This document shows, piece after piece, positions 23,423 through 25,344 of a DNA stretch of 25,344 bases (positions are counted from its first letter, which is position 1; every line of letters begins with the position of its first letter). The notes under the pieces were generated by a model, which made no database searches, was not told the DNA's origin, and saw only the letters and a program-made list of their open reading frames with translations. A program made the translations under genes and the position numbers. The DNA is from Pseudaestuariivita sp. Its GTDB lineage: Bacteria > Pseudomonadota > Alphaproteobacteria > Rhodobacterales > Rhodobacteraceae. The stretch spans positions 5,433 to 30,776 of the forward strand of contig JAHDCH010000004.1 in assembly GCA_020629995.1 (NCBI GenBank), read 5' to 3'.

Positions 23423-24013
23423 ATGCGCAGACTTTTCCGCGCGATGGGTATCGTGCTTTTGGTGGCCTCCTGCAGCGGTGGCAATTCGTCCGCCCCGCGC
23501 AACCTTGATGACGCGTGCAGCATCCTCAAGCAGCGGCCGCAATACATCAAAGCGTTCCGCGCGACCGAGCGCAAATGGGGCGTGCCCGTGGCCGTGCAGA
23601 TGGCCACCATCTATCAGGAAAGCAAGTTTATCGGCGATGCGCGCACACCCCTGCGGTATACGCTGGGCGTGATCCCGATGGGCCGCCAAAGCTCGGCCTT
23701 TGGCTACAGCCAGGCGCTGGACGGCACCTGGAAGGAATACCAGCGCGAGACGGGCAAGCGCGGCACCAAGCGGGACAACATCCGCGACGCGACCGATTTC
23801 ATGGGCTGGTACATGAACAAGACGCGTGAACGGAACGGCATCCCCCTGTCGGATGCGCGCAATCAGTACCTCGCCTATCACGACGGCCACACCGGCTTTG
23901 CCCGCGGCACGTATCGCAGCAAACCATGGCTGGTGCGGATCGCAAACGAGGTGGGCGCGCGCGCCGTGACCTATCAGGGGCAGCTGCGCACCTGCCGCGC
24001 AGCGCGACGCTAA
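23423..24013 (+). CDS. Lipoprotein with transglycosylase SLT-like domain
   Basis: This 196-aa protein is predicted to be exported. A short basic and hydrophobic N-terminus ends in the lipobox LVASC (Cys17), the expected lipid-attachment residue. The body resembles lysozyme-like soluble lytic transglycosylases: VPVAVQMATIYQESKF holds the likely catalytic Glu66, followed by SSAFGYSQALDGTWKEY and YLAYHDGHTGFARGTY. It would cleave peptidoglycan glycan strands in the periplasm. An AGAGGCAG site precedes the ATG. The gene forms its own unit, followed by a REP-like element and converging on lolA. Confidence 0.85.
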   Translation: MRRLFRAMGIVLLVASCSGGNSSAPRNLDDACSILKQRPQYIKAFRATERKWGVPVAVQMATIYQESKFIGDARTPLRYTLGVIPMGRQSSAFGYSQALDGTWKEYQRETGKRGTKRDNIRDATDFMGWYMNKTRERNGIPLSDARNQYLAYHDGHTGFARGTYRSKPWLVRIANEVGARAVTYQGQLRTCRAARR

Positions 24014-24019
24014 AGCCAG

Positions 24020-24047
24020 GCGTAGGATGGGTCGTTTCGACCCATCT
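24020..24047 (+). repeat. REP-like GTAG palindrome, copy 3
   Basis: GCGTAG is followed by GATGGGTCG (24026-24034), a TTT tip and CGACCCATC (24038-24046). It lies in the convergent gap between the SLT lipoprotein and lolA stops. The upper two base pairs differ from copies 1 and 2 in a compensated way. Confidence 0.8.
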
Positions 24048-24070
24048 GTCCCCCCGGCCGGTTTCGGGGC

Positions 24071-24664
24071 CTAGTTGCCGCCCACCATCGCAAGGATGTT
24101 GAACAGGCGGTTGGGGATGCTGGCACGCTTGTCCAGTTCGCCCAGGATCACCGTTGTCTTGCTGCCATCGTCGCCAGTGATGATCCACTGGCGCAGTTCA
24201 ACCGGGTTGCCGGTGAATTTCAGCTGGATGTTGCCGTATTCGGGATACTTGGGATCCTGCGCCGTGACCACCGTGGCTGTTCCGTCAAAACCATGGCCGG
24301 TGACCATGTTGCGCTTGGCCAGGTTCACGTTCTTTTCCAGAATGATCGACAAAGGCGTGCGGCGCAGGGGATAGCGTTCGGGGCCCACGTTCGACTTTTT
24401 GTCGAACACGGCCACCTCGCCCTGCCCGGCCACAACCAGAGTCTGGTCGGGCGGGTTGTATTCAAACCGCGCGCGGCCGGGCCGCTTGATATAGATCGTA
24501 CCGGTCGAGATCGACCCATCGCTGTTGATCTGGGTGAACGGGCTTTTGGCCGATTGCAGGCCGTTCAGATACTTGGACACCGCATTCAGCGACAGTTTTT
24601 CCGCCGCGGCAGGCATGGCCATCGCGACCGCACAGACCAGCGACAGGGACAACACTCGAATCAT
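24071..24664 (-). CDS. lolA: Outer-membrane lipoprotein carrier protein LolA
   Basis: This periplasmic chaperone carries lipoproteins from the LolCDE complex to the outer membrane. The protein has 197 aa including a Sec signal peptide (MIRVLSLSLVCAVAMAMPAAA, likely cleaved before EKLS). The mature part shows the LolA pattern: YLNGLQSAKSPFTQINSDGS, GTIYIKRPGRARFEYNPPD and the DKKSNVGPERYPLRRTPL stretch. I chose the ATG at 24664 because GAAGAAGG lies 12 bases upstream; a TTG 7 codons earlier is less likely. It follows ftsK on the same strand after 135 bp, an order I recall as common in Rhodobacterales. Confidence 0.93.
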   Translation of the reverse strand: MIRVLSLSLVCAVAMAMPAAAEKLSLNAVSKYLNGLQSAKSPFTQINSDGSISTGTIYIKRPGRARFEYNPPDQTLVVAGQGEVAVFDKKSNVGPERYPLRRTPLSIILEKNVNLAKRNMVTGHGFDGTATVVTAQDPKYPEYGNIQLKFTGNPVELRQWIITGDDGSKTTVILGELDKRASIPNRLFNILAMVGGN

Positions 24665-24743
24665 AGGGCTTGGAGCCTTCTTCAATTACGCCTCAGGGCA
24701 CGAAACTCGCGCGCCGATGGGTAACATATCAGAAGTAAGCCCA

Positions 24744-24774
24744 CACCGATCAAGGTTTTCCGACCTGATCGGTG
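24744..24774. other. Hairpin in the ftsK-lolA spacer
   Basis: CACCGATC plus AAGGT (24744-24756) pairs with ACCTGATCGGTG (24763-24774), a 12-bp stem with one bulged base. No T run follows on either strand, so it is at best a weak or Rho-assisted terminator between ftsK and lolA, or an RNA-processing site. Confidence 0.5.
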
Positions 24775-24799
24775 CGGGATGAGCATCAAAGCGCCGCTC

Positions 24800-25344
24800 T
24801 CACGCCTGCTCGGGGACAAGGATCTCGCGCTTGCCCACGTGGTTGGCCGGGCTGACCAGCCCTTCGTCTTCCATCTGTTCCACCAGACGCGCGGCCTTGT
24901 TGTAACCAATGCCAAGTTTGCGCTGGATATAGCTGGTCGAACATTTGCGATCCTGGATCACGATGGCCACCGCCTGATCGTACAGGGCGTCTTCGCCATT
25001 GGTATTGCCGCCTGTATTCAGGCCCAGCACCGCGTCGATGTTTTCGGCCTTGTCGTCCTCGGGGCCGGACACCACACCCGACACATAGGTCGGCGGGCCA
25101 AACGCCTTGAGGTGGTTGACGATCTCTTCGACCTCTTCATCGCTGACAAAGGGCGCGTGACAGCGGGTGATCTTGCCGCCGCCCGCCATGTACAGCATGT
25201 CGCCCATACCCAGCAGCTGTTCGGCTCCCATTTCGCCCAGGATGGTGCGGCTGTCGATCTTGGACGTCACCTGGAACGAGATCCGCGTGGGGAAGTTCGC
25301 CTTGATCGTGCCGGTGATCACATCCACCGACGGGCGCTGTGTCG
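24800..25344 (-). CDS. ftsK: DNA translocase FtsK, C-terminal part (5' end outside window)
   Basis: The last 181 codons of FtsK are visible, open through the right edge. FtsK is the septum-anchored ATPase that pumps chromosome dimer-resolution sites to XerCD. Seen are [21 protein letters not shown] and [17 protein letters not shown] of the RecA-like motor. After a spacer comes the winged-helix gamma domain that reads KOPS ([40 protein letters not shown]), ending [11 protein letters not shown]. The N-terminal membrane part and Walker motifs are outside the window. Confidence 0.95.
   Translation of the reverse strand, partial: TQRPSVDVITGTIKANFPTRISFQVTSKIDSRTILGEMGAEQLLGMGDMLYMAGGGKITRCHAPFVSDEEVEEIVNHLKAFGPPTYVSGVVSGPEDDKAENIDAVLGLNTGGNTNGEDALYDQAVAIVIQDRKCSTSYIQRKLGIGYNKAARLVEQMEDEGLVSPANHVGKREILVPEQA

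Noticed and set aside
1..25344. CRISPR array, prophage, insertion sequence or defence island
   Set aside because: No regularly spaced repeats, cas, integrase, transposase, nuclease or toxin-antitoxin genes are seen; gene content is metabolic and housekeeping throughout.

Overview
The window is high-GC, gene-dense chromosomal DNA. Its gene content and neighbourhoods point to a Rhodobacterales alphaproteobacterium of the marine roseobacter type. Supporting signs are an ftsK-lolA junction, an alphaproteobacterial HspQ, a DUF1127 small gene with a hairpin downstream, and glycine-betaine demethylation genes with GcvT-type flavoproteins. No phage, plasmid, transposase, CRISPR, tRNA or rRNA is visible.

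Layout from left to right. (1) 1-2274, minus: preT-preA, NAD-dependent dihydropyrimidine dehydrogenase for pyrimidine breakdown; preA runs off the left edge. (2) 2506-2787, plus: a DUF1127 gene followed by two hairpins, the second a terminator with an anti-Shine-Dalgarno-like loop. (3) 2835-5422, minus: kdsD-kdsB-kdsA, tightly coupled genes for CMP-Kdo supply, divergent from (4) 5755-7665, plus: a membrane-bound CapD/PglF-type nucleotide-sugar 4,6-dehydratase. Together 3 and 4 look like capsule or LPS sugar supply. (5) 7771-9308, minus: a RarD-like permease overlapping an RluA-type pseudouridine synthase, with a divergent ACT-domain protein at 9414-9809. (6) 9827-17501, minus: a compact six-gene operon of XRE-cupin regulator, two LysE exporters, a DMGDH/SDH-type flavoprotein, a homocysteine methyltransferase and a second flavoprotein. 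I read it as stepwise demethylation of glycine betaine to glycine with regulated efflux. (7) 17648-19251, minus: thiolase overlapping a free-methionine-(R)-sulfoxide reductase. (8) 19329-20111, plus: a STAS antagonist plus RsbW-like kinase pair ending at a terminator. (9) 20437-22011, plus: a GGT-family Ntn-hydrolase lacking the usual gamma-glutamyl-binding residues. (10) 22047-25344: hspQ (-), an AEC permease (+), an SLT lipoprotein (+), lolA (-) and the 3' end of ftsK (-).

The most interesting material is mostly non-coding. There are three GTAG-headed REP-like palindromes with covarying tips, all in convergent junctions. A second repeat family has a GC hairpin, ATATTT and GAAGAAG; two of its three copies form the leader of a gene. 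The promoter region of the betaine operon carries a 20-bp-periodic array of CGTGAAA half-sites plus a separate TGTACA direct repeat. Among proteins, the GGT-like enzyme and the KdsB homologue both carry substitutions at positions that are functional in their families.
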